DNA of 35,649 nt from Parabacteroides goldsteinii (GCF_015550595.1 NZ_JADNBB010000047.1:1-35649), one strand, 5' to 3'. Positions 7,791-15,758 are shown, numbered from the stretch's first letter. Program-made: numbers and translations. Notes: a model not told the origin generated them from the letters alone.

Positions 7791-8834
7791 TTATCTAATC
7801 TTTCTCCTGTTAAGTTCAGCTCTGTACCGGTTTGCGTTACGGTTATGTTCTGCCAATGTCGCCGCAAAATTATGACGCCCCGAAAAATCTTCTTTGGCAC
7901 ACATATAAAGATAATTATGCTTCATATAATTCAATACGCTGTCCATTCCTTTAATAGTCGGGATGCGCAAAGGACCGGGAGGCAATCCGGCATATTTGTA
8001 TGTATTATACGGAGAATCGATTCCTAGGTGTTCGAACAGGATACGCTGTAAGCTAAAATCGCCGATAGCAAACTTCACTGTCGGATCGGCCTGTAAAGGT
8101 ATCCCCCGATGAAGTCTGTTCAGATAAAGACCTGCAACAATCGGATATTCATCAGACGCTGCTGTCTCTTCTTCCACGATAGAAGCCAGTGTAGCCACTT
8201 CTACGGGAGTCAGGCCAATCGCCTTCGCTTTTTCCAGGCGGGCATCCGTCCAGAAGGCCTTATATTCCCGCTTCATGCGTTGCATCAATTTATCTGCCGG
8301 AATATTCCAATAGACCTCATACGTATTAGGAATGAAAAGAGAGATGATCGTTTTCGTTGTAAATCCTAAAGAATCACAATAAGCAGAGTCCTTGAGTAAG
8401 GATAACAACTCTTCCTTATCGAGCATTAACTGTTCATCCATTCGCTCAGCAAGGTCTTCCTTAAAACGAATATTATTAAAAATCAAACGGATAGCCACCT
8501 GATGCCCACGCCGCAAATCATTCAGCAGCTCCAGATTACTCATCCCGGGTGATACGGCATACCGTCCGGTTTTCATATTTGCCTGGTATTTCAGCATACC
8601 AGCCAGTTGCTTGAAACTGCCTATCCGGTGACAACCAGCAGAGTCCTGCAGTTGCCGGCATAAATCGGTAAAGCTTTTATCCTTCCCTACATAAACATAC
8701 ACCGTTTCCTTTGGCACAAAGTTCGGAGCCCAGGCCAGGCGATAGCCCCAAATCCCCACACCTACCATCAAAAGGACAAAAAAGAGGACTATTCCCGCTA
8801 TTATATTTCGTTTCGACTGTTTTTTCTTATTCAT
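7791..8834 (-). CDS. mltG: endolytic murein transglycosylase MltG
   Basis: A 347-residue single-pass membrane enzyme that cleaves nascent glycan strands and limits their length. It has a basic N-terminus, a TM helix at about 10-31, a LysM-like middle region and the YceG catalytic domain. The catalytic Glu lies in LASIVEEET (Glu221, equivalent to E. coli Glu218). The downstream signature LNRLHRGIPLQADPTVKFA and the GLPPGPLRIP segment are intact. Length is normal. It is a single gene with its own promoter-like element and separate from the ior operon on the same strand. Confidence 0.94.
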   Translation of the reverse strand: MNKKKQSKRNIIAGIVLFFVLLMVGVGIWGYRLAWAPNFVPKETVYVYVGKDKSFTDLCRQLQDSAGCHRIGSFKQLAGMLKYQANMKTGRYAVSPGMSNLELLNDLRRGHQVAIRLIFNNIRFKEDLAERMDEQLMLDKEELLSLLKDSAYCDSLGFTTKTIISLFIPNTYEVYWNIPADKLMQRMKREYKAFWTDARLEKAKAIGLTPVEVATLASIVEEETAASDEYPIVAGLYLNRLHRGIPLQADPTVKFAIGDFSLQRILFEHLGIDSPYNTYKYAGLPPGPLRIPTIKGMDSVLNYMKHNYLYMCAKEDFSGRHNFAATLAEHNRNANRYRAELNRRKIR

Positions 8835-8872
8835 TTTTTATCAAATAAAATCCTGAGTATCAGAATCGGCAA

Positions 8873-8880
8873 CAAAAGTA
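8873..8880 (-). promoter_or_regulatory. -7 element of mltG
   Basis: Minus-strand TACTTTTG, 38 bp upstream of the mltG start. The -33 region is not canonical (nearest TTTG 25 bp upstream). It is placed back to back with the tRNA-Ser promoter. Confidence 0.5.
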
Positions 8881-8913
8881 GCATCTTTTTCTTAGAAAAT
8901 AGATGCAAAAAGC

Positions 8914-8945
8914 TTTGTTTATTTAAAAACATACCTCTATCTTTG
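8914..8945 (+). promoter_or_regulatory. tRNA-Ser promoter
   Basis: -33 TTTG at 8914-8917 and -7 TATCTTTG at 8938-8945 with a 20 bp spacer, 34 bp before the tRNA. Confidence 0.75.
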
Positions 8946-8979
8946 CAGCGCAATTCTAAGGAAGAAGCACAGAACACAT

Positions 8980-9066
8980 GGAAGTGTGGGTGAGTGGCTG
9001 AAACCACCAGTTTGCTAAACTGACGTACTCGTAAGGGTACCGGGGGTTCGAATCCCCCCGCTTCCG
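8980..9066 (+). tRNA. tRNA-Ser (anticodon GCT)
   Basis: An 87-nt class II tRNA with a long variable arm. The acceptor GGAAGTG pairs with CGCTTCC (one G-U), the anticodon loop is TTGCTAA, and the T arm is GGGGG-TTCGAAT-CCCCC with discriminator G. It decodes AGC/AGU. CCA is not encoded. Confidence 0.95.
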
Positions 9067-9069
9067 CTC

Positions 9070-9110
9070 CAAAGGCTGTTAATTGAAAAATTGACAGCCT
9101 TTGTTGTTTT
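9070..9110 (+). terminator. rho-independent terminator after tRNA-Ser
   Basis: A 15 bp stem (9070-9084 with 9089-9103, one G-U pair) and a four-base loop, followed by a T-rich run to 9110. Confidence 0.85.
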
Positions 9111-9234
9111 TAAACCATTCATTCTTTACTTTTAGTAAATCTAAAAACATATCTTGTTCTGGATAAAACCTTTTGCCATCGCATTGGCAAAACTTTTTAT
9201 CAGGAAGAATATATGTAAAACAGCTTCAGAAAAG

Positions 9235-9269
9235 ACAAAAAAGAGGTAAACCATTATCTGATTTACCTC
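9235..9269 (-). terminator. rho-independent terminator after tRNA-Pro
   Basis: An 8 bp inverted repeat GAGGTAAA/TTTACCTC (9243-9250, 9262-9269). On the minus strand it is followed by a TTTTTT tract, just downstream of tRNA-Pro. Confidence 0.8.
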
Positions 9270-9277
9270 ATCTGTAG

Positions 9278-9350
9278 TCGGGATGAGAAGACTCGAACTT
9301 CCGACCTCCACGTCCCGAACGTGGCGCGCTACCAACTGTGCTACATCCCG
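9278..9350 (-). tRNA. tRNA-Pro (anticodon CGG)
   Basis: A 73-nt cloverleaf on the minus strand. The acceptor CGGGATG pairs with CATCCCG, and the anticodon stem CCACG/CGTGG encloses loop TTCGGGA. Anticodon CGG decodes CCG. Discriminator A; CCA is not encoded. Confidence 0.95.
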
Positions 9351-9366
9351 TTTTTGATTACGGCTG

Positions 9367-9396
9367 CAAAGGTACAACTAATTTTGAACTTGCAAA
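9367..9396 (-). promoter_or_regulatory. tRNA-Pro promoter
   Basis: Minus-strand -7 TACCTTTG (9367-9374) and -33 TTTG (9393-9396), spacer 18 bp, 16 bp before the tRNA. Confidence 0.75.
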
Positions 9397-9485
9397 CATT
9401 TCTGGCATTTTTTTTACAGAAAACAGTAAAAAAAACAACAGAGCACTTACTTTCTAAAATTTCTTGATATTTTTCTCTCAAAAGA

Positions 9486-9516
9486 TTTGGAGTATTCAAA
9501 ACTTTCCCTACCTTTG
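9486..9516 (+). promoter_or_regulatory. tRNA-Phe promoter
   Basis: -33 TTTG (9486-9489), 19 bp spacer, -7 TACCTTTG (9509-9516), then CACCCG as in the rrn promoters. It is divergent from the tRNA-Pro promoter. Confidence 0.8.
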
Positions 9517-9536
9517 CACCCGTTAAACAAAACAAC

Positions 9537-9609
9537 GGTGCCATAGCTCAGTTGGTAGAGCAAAGGACTGAAAATCCTTGTGTCCCCGGTTCGATTCCTG
9601 GTGGCACCA
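9537..9609 (+). tRNA. tRNA-Phe (anticodon GAA); probable integration target
   Basis: A 73-nt cloverleaf. The acceptor GGTGCCA pairs with TGGCACC, the anticodon stem AAGGA/TCCTT encloses loop CTGAAAA, and the discriminator is A. The T stem CCCGG/CCTGG contains a C51-U63 mismatch, which is unusual in this arm. A tyrosine recombinase gene starts 240 bp downstream on the same strand, the standard layout when an element has integrated at a tRNA 3' end, so the 3' half may be part of attL. Confidence 0.93.
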
Positions 9610-9633
9610 CTTTTAAAAGACTTCAAAATTGGT

Positions 9634-9671
9634 AAATCCCTGAAAACAAAGCGTTTCAGGGATTTCTTTTT
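9634..9671 (+). terminator. rho-independent terminator after tRNA-Phe
   Basis: A 12 bp perfect stem AAATCCCTGAAA/TTTCAGGGATTT (9634-9645, 9654-9665) followed by CTTTTTT. Confidence 0.88.
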
Positions 9672-9723
9672 TCCAAGAAATCCTCCACTTTTAGCAAAAT
9701 TAGGCAGTTCCCTCGGGCTAAAT

Positions 9724-9759
9724 CGTGGTCATTTTTTGAGCCACGAAAAATTGACCACG
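9724..9759. repeat. inverted repeat between tRNA-Phe and integrase gene
   Basis: CGTGGTCA...TTTTT at 9724-9736 is mirrored by AAAAATTGACCACG ending at 9759, with one mismatch, around GAGCCACG, which itself offers a third CCACG half-site. It lies in the presumed attL between tRNA and int, so integrase arm-site or accessory-factor binding is possible. There is no direct proof of function. Confidence 0.5.
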
Positions 9760-9848
9760 AATGGCATTGTAAGTCGCTGATTGTCTTATCGTTCAATACT
9801 CTCTATTAAGCATGGTTCAAGTATCTTTAAACCATTAATTTATAGAGT

Positions 9849-11063
9849 ATGAAACAGACTTTTAATGTGCTTTTCTTTATTAGAAAAACAAAGTTGAAGA
9901 AATCGGGTGATACGCCAATCATGTTGCGTATTACTATTGAAGGGCAGTTGGTAGAAATGCAACTTAAACGTGACGTAAAGCCCAACTTTTGGAATCAGCA
10001 CAAGGAACGTTGTACAGGCAAGGATTCCGCATCATTAGAAATTAACCGTTACCTTGAATCAGTGAAACTTCGCCTATTTGAAATCCACCGGAAGATGGAG
10101 GAAGAAGGGAAGTATATCAGTTCAATGGAAATAAAACGGAAATTTCTTGGACTGGATGAGGAACATAAAATGTTCTTTCAGGTATTTCAGGAGCATAATG
10201 ACAAGTGCAGGGAGTTGGTTGGGAAGGATTACGCCAAAGTGACTATCTCCCGTTTTGATACCTGTTTAAAGTATATGAAAGAAATGGCTTTGAAGCAATA
10301 CAATTTAAAGGATATTCCACTCAAAGAGGTTAACCATGCATTTATTCAGGACTATATCCACTTCCTGAAAGTGGAAAAGAGCCTCTCTGAAAACACACTG
10401 ATACGCTATATGAAAGTGATTAAGAAGATCACCAATATGGCGTTGGCTAATGAGTGGATGACCAAAAATCCATTTGTTAATATCAAGTTCCATGAACAGG
10501 AAGTACATAAAGAGTTTCTGACTAAAGAAGAGCTGGAAACGCTTCGCACCAAAGAGTTTGATATTCCTCGATTGGACTTAGTTCGTGATGTTTTCCTTTT
10601 CCAATGCTGGACTGGGCTTGCCTTTATAGACGTGTCAGAGTTGACAGAAGAACATATTGTCCCTGATAATAATGGTAATCTATGGATACGGAAAGCAAGG
10701 GAGAAAACGAAAATCATGTGCAATATCCCTTTGTTGGATATTCCGTTACAGCTATTGGAAAAATACAAAGAGCATCCACTTTGCCAAAAGAAAGGTATTT
10801 TGCTTCCGGTAATGGTGAATCAAAAAATGAATAGTTACTTGAAGGAAATCGCTATTTGCTGCGGAATCAAGAAGAATCTCTCGACGCACACAGGCCGGCA
10901 CACGTTCTCGACGACGGTAGCCCTCGCCAATAATGTTTCGTTGGAAAATGTAGCTAAAATGCTTGGTCATACCAATACGAAAATGACACAGCGGTATGCA
11001 AAAGTATTAGACCAGAGTATTCTTCGGGATATGCAAGGAGTGAAAAAGAGTTTTGCCAAATAA
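9849..11063 (+). CDS. tyrosine recombinase (integrase), Bacteroidetes ICE type
   Basis: A 404-residue site-specific recombinase. The N-terminal arm-binding domain is at ~1-100, the SAM-like core-binding domain at ~105-205 and the catalytic domain at ~220-395. Visible catalytic residues are His347 and Arg350 in HTGRHTFS, His374 in LGHTN and the nucleophile Tyr383 in QRYAKV. The first catalytic Arg expected in the TGLR motif is replaced by Ala258 (CWTGLAFIDV); IntDOT of CTnDOT also lacks this Arg, so the enzyme need not be dead. Placement beside tRNA-Phe on the same strand marks the left end of the element. A bidirectional hairpin follows its stop. Confidence 0.93.
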   Translation: MKQTFNVLFFIRKTKLKKSGDTPIMLRITIEGQLVEMQLKRDVKPNFWNQHKERCTGKDSASLEINRYLESVKLRLFEIHRKMEEEGKYISSMEIKRKFLGLDEEHKMFFQVFQEHNDKCRELVGKDYAKVTISRFDTCLKYMKEMALKQYNLKDIPLKEVNHAFIQDYIHFLKVEKSLSENTLIRYMKVIKKITNMALANEWMTKNPFVNIKFHEQEVHKEFLTKEELETLRTKEFDIPRLDLVRDVFLFQCWTGLAFIDVSELTEEHIVPDNNGNLWIRKAREKTKIMCNIPLLDIPLQLLEKYKEHPLCQKKGILLPVMVNQKMNSYLKEIAICCGIKKNLSTHTGRHTFSTTVALANNVSLENVAKMLGHTNTKMTQRYAKVLDQSILRDMQGVKKSFAK

Positions 11064-11076
11064 TATGCATACAGAA

Positions 11077-11112
11077 AAACGGCTGATTCATTCTCTGAAT
11101 GTTCAGCCGTTT
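11077..11112. terminator. bidirectional terminator between integrase and HTH genes
   Basis: A 10 bp stem AAACGGCTGA/TCAGCCGTTT (11077-11086, 11103-11112) sits between convergent genes. The T-tract is better on the minus strand (TTTTT), so it serves the HTH pair best. Confidence 0.75.
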
Positions 11113-11133
11113 AGATAACCTAAAAAAACGACC

Positions 11134-11427
11134 TTATAAAGAATCACTATAAGCTGGACGGAGCTGTTCTTCTAACACCTTTTTAATATCAGATTCACGA
11201 AACAGAACCTTACCGGGAAGTTGGATAAATGGCAAAACTCCGTTATCCCGATAATCTTGTAAAGTGCGCCTGGATATTTTAAGGATAGAACAAAGTTCTT
11301 CGCTTGTCAGATAGCGTTCACCCTCAAACAATGGTTTGTGCGTTTTCAATACGTGTTCGATATAAGGCAGCGCATTATTTAATGCTTGCAATAGTTCTTG
11401 GCTATCTTGGTTGGTATATAGTTGCAT
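11134..11427 (-). CDS. excisionase-like helix-turn-helix protein
   Basis: A 97-residue small DNA-binding protein of the HTH_17 (MerR/excisionase) class. The C-terminal half shows YLTSEELCSILKISRRTLQ followed by a wing region (GVLPFIQLPGKVLFRESDI). It is second of two such genes (7 bp gap) directly behind the integrase and oriented toward it. In CTnDOT-family elements paired small HTH proteins of this type act as excision factors and regulators; that role is inferred here. The N-terminal ~40 residues are helical. Confidence 0.85.
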   Translation of the reverse strand: MQLYTNQDSQELLQALNNALPYIEHVLKTHKPLFEGERYLTSEELCSILKISRRTLQDYRDNGVLPFIQLPGKVLFRESDIKKVLEEQLRPAYSDSL

Positions 11428-11434
11428 GGAAAAG

Positions 11435-11719
11435 TTATTTAGGATTGGTTCTACTTTGTTCCAATAGAAGTTTTACTTCGGATATGCGATAGTATATTTT
11501 CTTCCCGATAGTGGAAAAAGATAATTTACCACTTTCTCGAAGATGTTGCAAACGACGAGATGGAAGATTCAGAGAGGTAGCAAGTTCTTTGCCTTCTATC
11601 CACTCCTGTTCTATAAACAGAGTATTGTTAGATGGCTGTTTCGGAACGAGTGAAGCTATCTGTTCCAGTTTCTTTTTGAAAGAATCAAAGGATTCTTTTT
11701 CTATTGCGACTATATCCAT
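11435..11719 (-). CDS. excisionase-like helix-turn-helix protein
   Basis: A 94-residue HTH_17-class protein. The N-terminal helix is ~1-35 and the helix-turn-helix ~42-75 (EWIEGKELATSLNLPSRRLQ), with wing residues KKIYYRISEVKLLLEQ. First gene of the two-gene unit; a -7-like TATATTTG is 29 bp upstream. It is divergent from the Crp-like gene. Likely function is excision or regulation of the element, by family and position. Confidence 0.83.
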   Translation of the reverse strand: MDIVAIEKESFDSFKKKLEQIASLVPKQPSNNTLFIEQEWIEGKELATSLNLPSRRLQHLRESGKLSFSTIGKKIYYRISEVKLLLEQSRTNPK

Positions 11720-11747
11720 ATTTACTCGGCTTTATTCGTTCTGCCGA

Positions 11748-11755
11748 CAAATATA
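11748..11755 (-). promoter_or_regulatory. -7 element for the HTH pair
   Basis: Minus-strand TATATTTG, 29 bp before the first HTH start. No canonical -33 was found. Together with 11946-11953 it is one of two divergent candidate promoters in the 11720-12016 gap, which otherwise shows only AT-rich sequence. Confidence 0.45.
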
Positions 11756-11945
11756 GATAAGAGATTGAAGGGTTTTGGAAAAAGGGTAGTAGAGGCTTTA
11801 TATAGTACTTATTGGCTTATGAACTATCTGTTTTTATACTAGAAATATAGCAAAAATATGCCATTCTCACATATGTTACCAATTTTAATAACAATATCTC
11901 TGTGAATAATATCCATTATTTATATGCCTATCCAGCCGATATTTA

Positions 11946-11953
11946 TATTTTTG
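11946..11953 (+). promoter_or_regulatory. -7-like element before the Crp-like gene
   Basis: TATTTTTG fits TAnnTTTG and lies 64 bp before the chosen start. The -33 element is not evident. The composition is AT-rich, so chance is possible. Confidence 0.3.
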
Positions 11954-12016
11954 TGAAAGTTGATTTGTAGAAGTTATGGTTGGCAATATTGCTTTAAAAC
12001 GAAGAATAAAATTAAA

Positions 12017-12604
12017 ATGCAGAATAACAGATACAACATTATAACCCAAATACTTAAAGAGGAACTGAATCTATCAGATGCGATATGCAATAAGTTTATG
12101 GAATTGAGCGATATACAAATCCTGAAGAAAAAAGATATGTTTGCAGAAAAAGGTAAGGTCTGCAAACATCTTGGCATAATCGAAAGCGGAGTGCTGCGTT
12201 CATATATAGAAAAAGATGACAGTGAGTTTATTAAAGATTTCTACTTCCCGGGCTCAATAGTTGTTTCATATGGCAGCTTTCTTACTAGAGATCCCAGCAT
12301 CGGATATATACAAGCTCTGGAGGATACCAATCTTATAACCCTGTCCCGTTCAGCATACGATCAACTGATGAAAGAATCGAATGAGTGGCTCAAATTTGGA
12401 AAATATATCTCTGACAATCTACTAATCCGCAAATGTCGTAGAGAAACCTCTTTCTTGATGGAGGATGCTTACGAAAGATATAAATTATTACTGAAAACTT
12501 ATCCTGGTGTCGAACAGTATGTATCACAGTATCATATCGCCGCCTATCTTGGAATTAAGCCCGAATCATTAAGCAGGCTCAAATCTCTTAACATAGGTCA
12601 ATAA
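12017..12604 (+). CDS. Crp/Fnr-family transcriptional regulator
   Basis: A 195-residue cyclic-nucleotide-binding-fold regulator. The start at 12017 (MQNNRYNIITQ) is chosen over an upstream Met because family members begin here and the upstream 19 codons look non-coding. The cupin-like sensor domain is at ~10-120, including LGIIESGVLRSYI and DFYFPGSIV, and the C-terminal HTH at ~160-195 includes QYHIAAYLGIKPESLSRLK. It belongs to the Bacteroidetes Crp group that lacks cysteines for an Fe-S cluster at the N-terminus. It opens a run of same-strand small-molecule enzymes it may control. Ligand unknown. Confidence 0.85.
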   Translation: MQNNRYNIITQILKEELNLSDAICNKFMELSDIQILKKKDMFAEKGKVCKHLGIIESGVLRSYIEKDDSEFIKDFYFPGSIVVSYGSFLTRDPSIGYIQALEDTNLITLSRSAYDQLMKESNEWLKFGKYISDNLLIRKCRRETSFLMEDAYERYKLLLKTYPGVEQYVSQYHIAAYLGIKPESLSRLKSLNIGQ

Positions 12605-12705
12605 TATTCTCCTTCCTGTAGTTTACTTTTGTAAATGCAATATCATTCAGCCTGTTAAGCTATTACAAGGATTAAAGCTACTCATGTTTAATTAAACGAA
12701 TTTAT

Positions 12706-13146
12706 ATGAAAGCATCAACCATTTATATCTATTTCAACGGCGAATGCGAAAACGCATTCAATCTGTATAAAGAGATATTTAAAACAGACCTGCTAAGTAT
12801 AATCAGATATAGGGATGTTCCATGGCAAGAGAATATCCCAATCGTATCTAAAGAATATCTGGATAAAATCGAGAATGCCAGCCTTCGGATTAGTGAGAAT
12901 ATGCTATTGATGGGTTCCGATACAATAACACCTGAAAGTGGAAATCAAAAAATGGAATATCACTTTTCAATATACTTGGAGGCGGAGACAAAAGAAGAAG
13001 CTGAGAGGGTATTTAACGGTTTGTCCGAACAAGGTACAATCACAATGCCGCTTTCAGTTGCCCACTGGGGCGATCTATTCGGCATGTGTACTGATATGTT
13101 CGGAATGAAGTGGATGATAAATTACAAAGAAATTAAAAGGAAATAA
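12706..13146 (+). CDS. PhnB-like VOC-family protein
   Basis: A 146-residue vicinal-oxygen-chelate fold protein of the PhnB-like type. The N-terminus (YIYFNGECENAFNLYKEIF) and C-terminus (WGDLFGMCTDMFGMKWMINY) match the family pattern. Such proteins bind small molecules; few have assigned reactions. It begins 101 bp after the Crp-like gene and ends 8 bp before a GNAT gene. Full length. Confidence 0.83.
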   Translation: MKASTIYIYFNGECENAFNLYKEIFKTDLLSIIRYRDVPWQENIPIVSKEYLDKIENASLRISENMLLMGSDTITPESGNQKMEYHFSIYLEAETKEEAERVFNGLSEQGTITMPLSVAHWGDLFGMCTDMFGMKWMINYKEIKRK

Positions 13147-13154
13147 TAACATAT

Positions 13155-14006
13155 ATGAAAATAAAATCTTTGGGGAACACAAGCTTCGACGAACTATATG
13201 AAGCATTTGGGCAAGCATTTGCCGATTATGAGATGCAGCTTAATAAAGCGGAGTATTTAGCTATGTTGAAAAGGCGGGGATTTAATCCTAAACTTTCTTT
13301 TGCCGCTTTCGATGAAGACAAAATAGTGTCATTTACCTGCAACGGCATCGGGGATTTCTATGGCGTACCGACCGCATACGACACCGGAACCGGAACACTC
13401 AAAGATTACCGGGGACAAGGATTAGCTACAAAAGTATTTGAACACTCCATACCTTATTTAAAGCAAGCTGGCATCATTGAATATTTGCTGGAAGTTTTAC
13501 AACACAATACGGGTGCGGTATCCGTTTACCGTAAGATAGGCTTTGAAGTCAGCCGTGAATTTTATTATTTCAGACCGGAAACCAATCAAATCAGAAATGA
13601 AGTTAAATGTATCAGTTTTCCCTGCGTCATACAGCCCATTGATCTAAACAAGTACGAATCTATTCCTTCCTTCTGGGATTTCAAGCCTTCTTGGCAGAAT
13701 AGCATGGAGTCAATTAATAGATCACCGGAAGGCTTTAGTAGCTTGGGAGTGTTCACAGACAACAAGCTTATAGGTTACGGAGTGCTCGAGCTTGCGACTG
13801 GAGATATTACCCAGATGGCGGTCGACAGGCTATACCGTCGCAAAGGTATTGGATCTTTATTATTTGCCAAGTTATTAGAAGCGAGCAAATTAGATTCCAT
13901 CAAAATAGTAAACACCGACATTGAATGTCATTCAATTACCGCTTTTCTCCTGTCAAAGAATATCAAACCAGCGGGAAAGCAGTTCGAGATGATAAAGAAA
14001 TTATAA
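13155..14006 (+). CDS. tandem GNAT-domain acetyltransferase
   Basis: A 283-residue protein with two GNAT folds. The first has an acetyl-CoA loop at DYRGQGLA (86-91). The second has motif RRKGIGSLL (228-236) and the preceding TQMAVDR strand. Both P-loops look intact. Substrate unknown. It lies 8 bp after the PhnB-like gene and 5 bp before the broken GNAT gene, so the three are probably co-transcribed. Confidence 0.85.
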   Translation: MKIKSLGNTSFDELYEAFGQAFADYEMQLNKAEYLAMLKRRGFNPKLSFAAFDEDKIVSFTCNGIGDFYGVPTAYDTGTGTLKDYRGQGLATKVFEHSIPYLKQAGIIEYLLEVLQHNTGAVSVYRKIGFEVSREFYYFRPETNQIRNEVKCISFPCVIQPIDLNKYESIPSFWDFKPSWQNSMESINRSPEGFSSLGVFTDNKLIGYGVLELATGDITQMAVDRLYRRKGIGSLLFAKLLEASKLDSIKIVNTDIECHSITAFLLSKNIKPAGKQFEMIKKL

Positions 14007-14011
14007 TCATT

Positions 14012-14600
14012 ATGCTTCCAACCTTAAAAACTACCCGCCTGATGCTCAAACCCCGCACGATGAATAACTTCGGAAGCTGTCTGGAAATGGATAAAGATAC
14101 CGAAGTAACAGAATATATTCCGGGTGTATGGAACGGCTCCGAAAAGCATATCGCTTTTCTACGTGAAAGGATCAGCAAATCATACCCCCTGGGGTTAGGA
14201 TACTGGTCTATATTTTCAAAAGACGATCCGACAGACTTTTTAGGATGGGTACATCTGTTGCCGTCGCCGGACGACGAAGGCGCTACAGAAATAGGCTGGC
14301 GGCTTAAGCGTTCGGCATGGAGTAACGGGTATGCAACCGAAGCAGCACAGGTTCGCAGTAACCCATGCTGATAATGTACGTTCTAAAAAGGTAATGGAAA
14401 GATTGGGAATGAAATATGCCTCTAATTTCATGTATGATAACAAGATTCCATCCTCATCTTTCCAAATCAAAAGAGATGGAATTATAGGTGTAACCTTGCA
14501 TGAAGTGTATGGCTCACTGCTCCCAAACGCAAATATACGTGAAAAGGGATTTGTTATAATCACATCACTATGCTGCAATACAAATCAGAACTCAAAGTGA
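14012..14600 (+). pseudogene. RimJ/RimL-type GNAT acetyltransferase, disrupted
   Basis: The N-terminal part (start 14012, MLPTLKTTRLMLKPRT) reads as a RimJ/RimL-like acetyltransferase up to GWRLKRSAWSNGYATEAAQ near 14350, then runs out of frame to a stop at 14371. The expected downstream motif FAVTHADNVRSKKVMERLGM is present in another frame from about 14353. The ~15-20 residues normally between these blocks are missing, so an internal deletion rather than a simple one-base shift broke the gene. After SSSFQIKR the sequence departs from the family ending. It is probably inactive. Confidence 0.8.
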
Positions 14601-14648
14601 TATCAAAGAAGATTTTAATGAACTAATAAATATAACTCTATTGAAAAT

Positions 14649-14930
14649 ATGGAAAAGAAAGTTGTAATCGCAAAAATCCAAATAATCAAAGGAAAAGAGA
14701 AAGAATTTCAATACTTAGTATCGCCGTTGATCGAAATGTCCGTTGCAGAATCCGGTAACTTAGCCTATCAGCTATATCAGGATATTCAAACACCCTTCGA
14801 ATTTATGGCTTATGAAGAATACATCAACGAGGAAGCCTTTAACAGCCATTGCAATTCGGAGCATTTTAAAATCTTTGCAGAACAGGTGAAGCCCTTGCTT
14901 GCAACAGAGTTAGATATTCAAATCTTTTAA
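14649..14930 (+). CDS. antibiotic biosynthesis monooxygenase-fold (YgiN-like) protein
   Basis: A 93-residue ABM-fold protein. The N-terminal strand VVIAKIQIIKGKEKEFQYLV, the central GNLAYQLYQD and the LDIQIF ending follow the putative quinol monooxygenase/YgiN pattern. These dimeric ferredoxin-like proteins act on quinol- or polyketide-type substrates without metal. Complete length. Function is inferred from fold only. Confidence 0.82.
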   Translation: MEKKVVIAKIQIIKGKEKEFQYLVSPLIEMSVAESGNLAYQLYQDIQTPFEFMAYEEYINEEAFNSHCNSEHFKIFAEQVKPLLATELDIQIF

Positions 14931-14944
14931 GTAACTGTAATTGT

Positions 14945-15306
14945 ATGAATACAAACGAACTACGAACATATTGCCTCACGCCCAAAGGTGCAGCAGACGT
15001 CTCTCCTGAAGGAGAAAATAATTTCATTATCAAAGTGGTGGGCAAAATATTTGCCTACACGGAAGAAAAGTTGTTGGACAATCAACCATTCGGGATAATG
15101 CTCAAATCTCGGAACGAGCCGCCGAACTCCGCACCCAGTACAAAGGTGTCACTGCTGGCAGGGGCAACTTAAGTAAAGCATGGAACAAAGTGGAATTGGA
15201 AAGCGATGTACCCGATGAGGTGATAAAAGAGCTTGTCGACCACTCGGTAAATGAAATCATCAGTAGCCTGCCCAAATCAAAAAGAGAAGAATATCTCAAT
15301 TTATGA
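14945..15306 (+). pseudogene. MmcQ/YjbR-family protein, frameshifted
   Basis: Begins as a normal MmcQ/YjbR protein (MNTNELRTYCLTPKGAADVS ... FIIKVVGKIFAY), then leaves frame near 15110 and stops at 15172. The other frame carries the rest of the family pattern (ERAAELRTQYKGV, NLSKAWNKVEL, and a C-terminal VIKELVDHSVNEII) to a stop at 15306. Loss of one C around TCTCGGAACGA would explain it. The 120-residue restored length is normal. A sequencing error is possible, but the neighbouring gene is also broken. Confidence 0.8.
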
Positions 15307-15344
15307 AATAATAAATAAAAGATAAAAGTCTAAATTCAAATAAA

Positions 15345-15758
15345 ATGAAGTTCAAAGACCTTTCGATTACATTTCATACAGATAAAATGAAAGAGTGTAT
15401 TGATTTTTACTGCACCCATTTTCAGGCTACTATAACTTTTGATGATGGGGAGTGGTATGTTGTAATACGCCTCCAAAGTGACAACAACACACAACCCTTG
15501 TTTCTCTCATTTCAGGGACCTAACAATATCTATGAAAGAGAAGATTTTACAGGAGGCGTTAGCCTGAATCTTAAAACCGAAAATGTCGAAGAATGCTATC
15601 GGCAGATCAAACGAGCCGGAATTCCTTTTGTGGAAGAGATCACTGACCACGAATGGGGTGACAGGGCTTTTAGCATCAAAGACCCAATAGGCAACCTGCT
15701 TTATATCTATTCGGACAGACCCATTGCTGATAAATACAGAGATGCAGTAAAAGATTAA
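15345..15758 (+). CDS. VOC-family (glyoxalase/bleomycin-resistance fold) protein
   Basis: A 137-residue two-module VOC protein. It has the MKECIDFYCTHFQATITFDD opening, the GGVSLNLKTENVEECYRQIK helix-strand region and the final DPIGNLLYIYSD metal-side strand. Family members include glyoxalases, dioxygenases and drug-binding proteins; which applies is not visible. A free-standing 38 bp gap precedes it. Confidence 0.83.
   Translation: MKFKDLSITFHTDKMKECIDFYCTHFQATITFDDGEWYVVIRLQSDNNTQPLFLSFQGPNNIYEREDFTGGVSLNLKTENVEECYRQIKRAGIPFVEEITDHEWGDRAFSIKDPIGNLLYIYSDRPIADKYRDAVKD

Noticed and set aside
9141-9377. 78-codon minus-strand frame
   Set aside because: It reads through tRNA-Pro and its terminator, so it cannot be a real gene.
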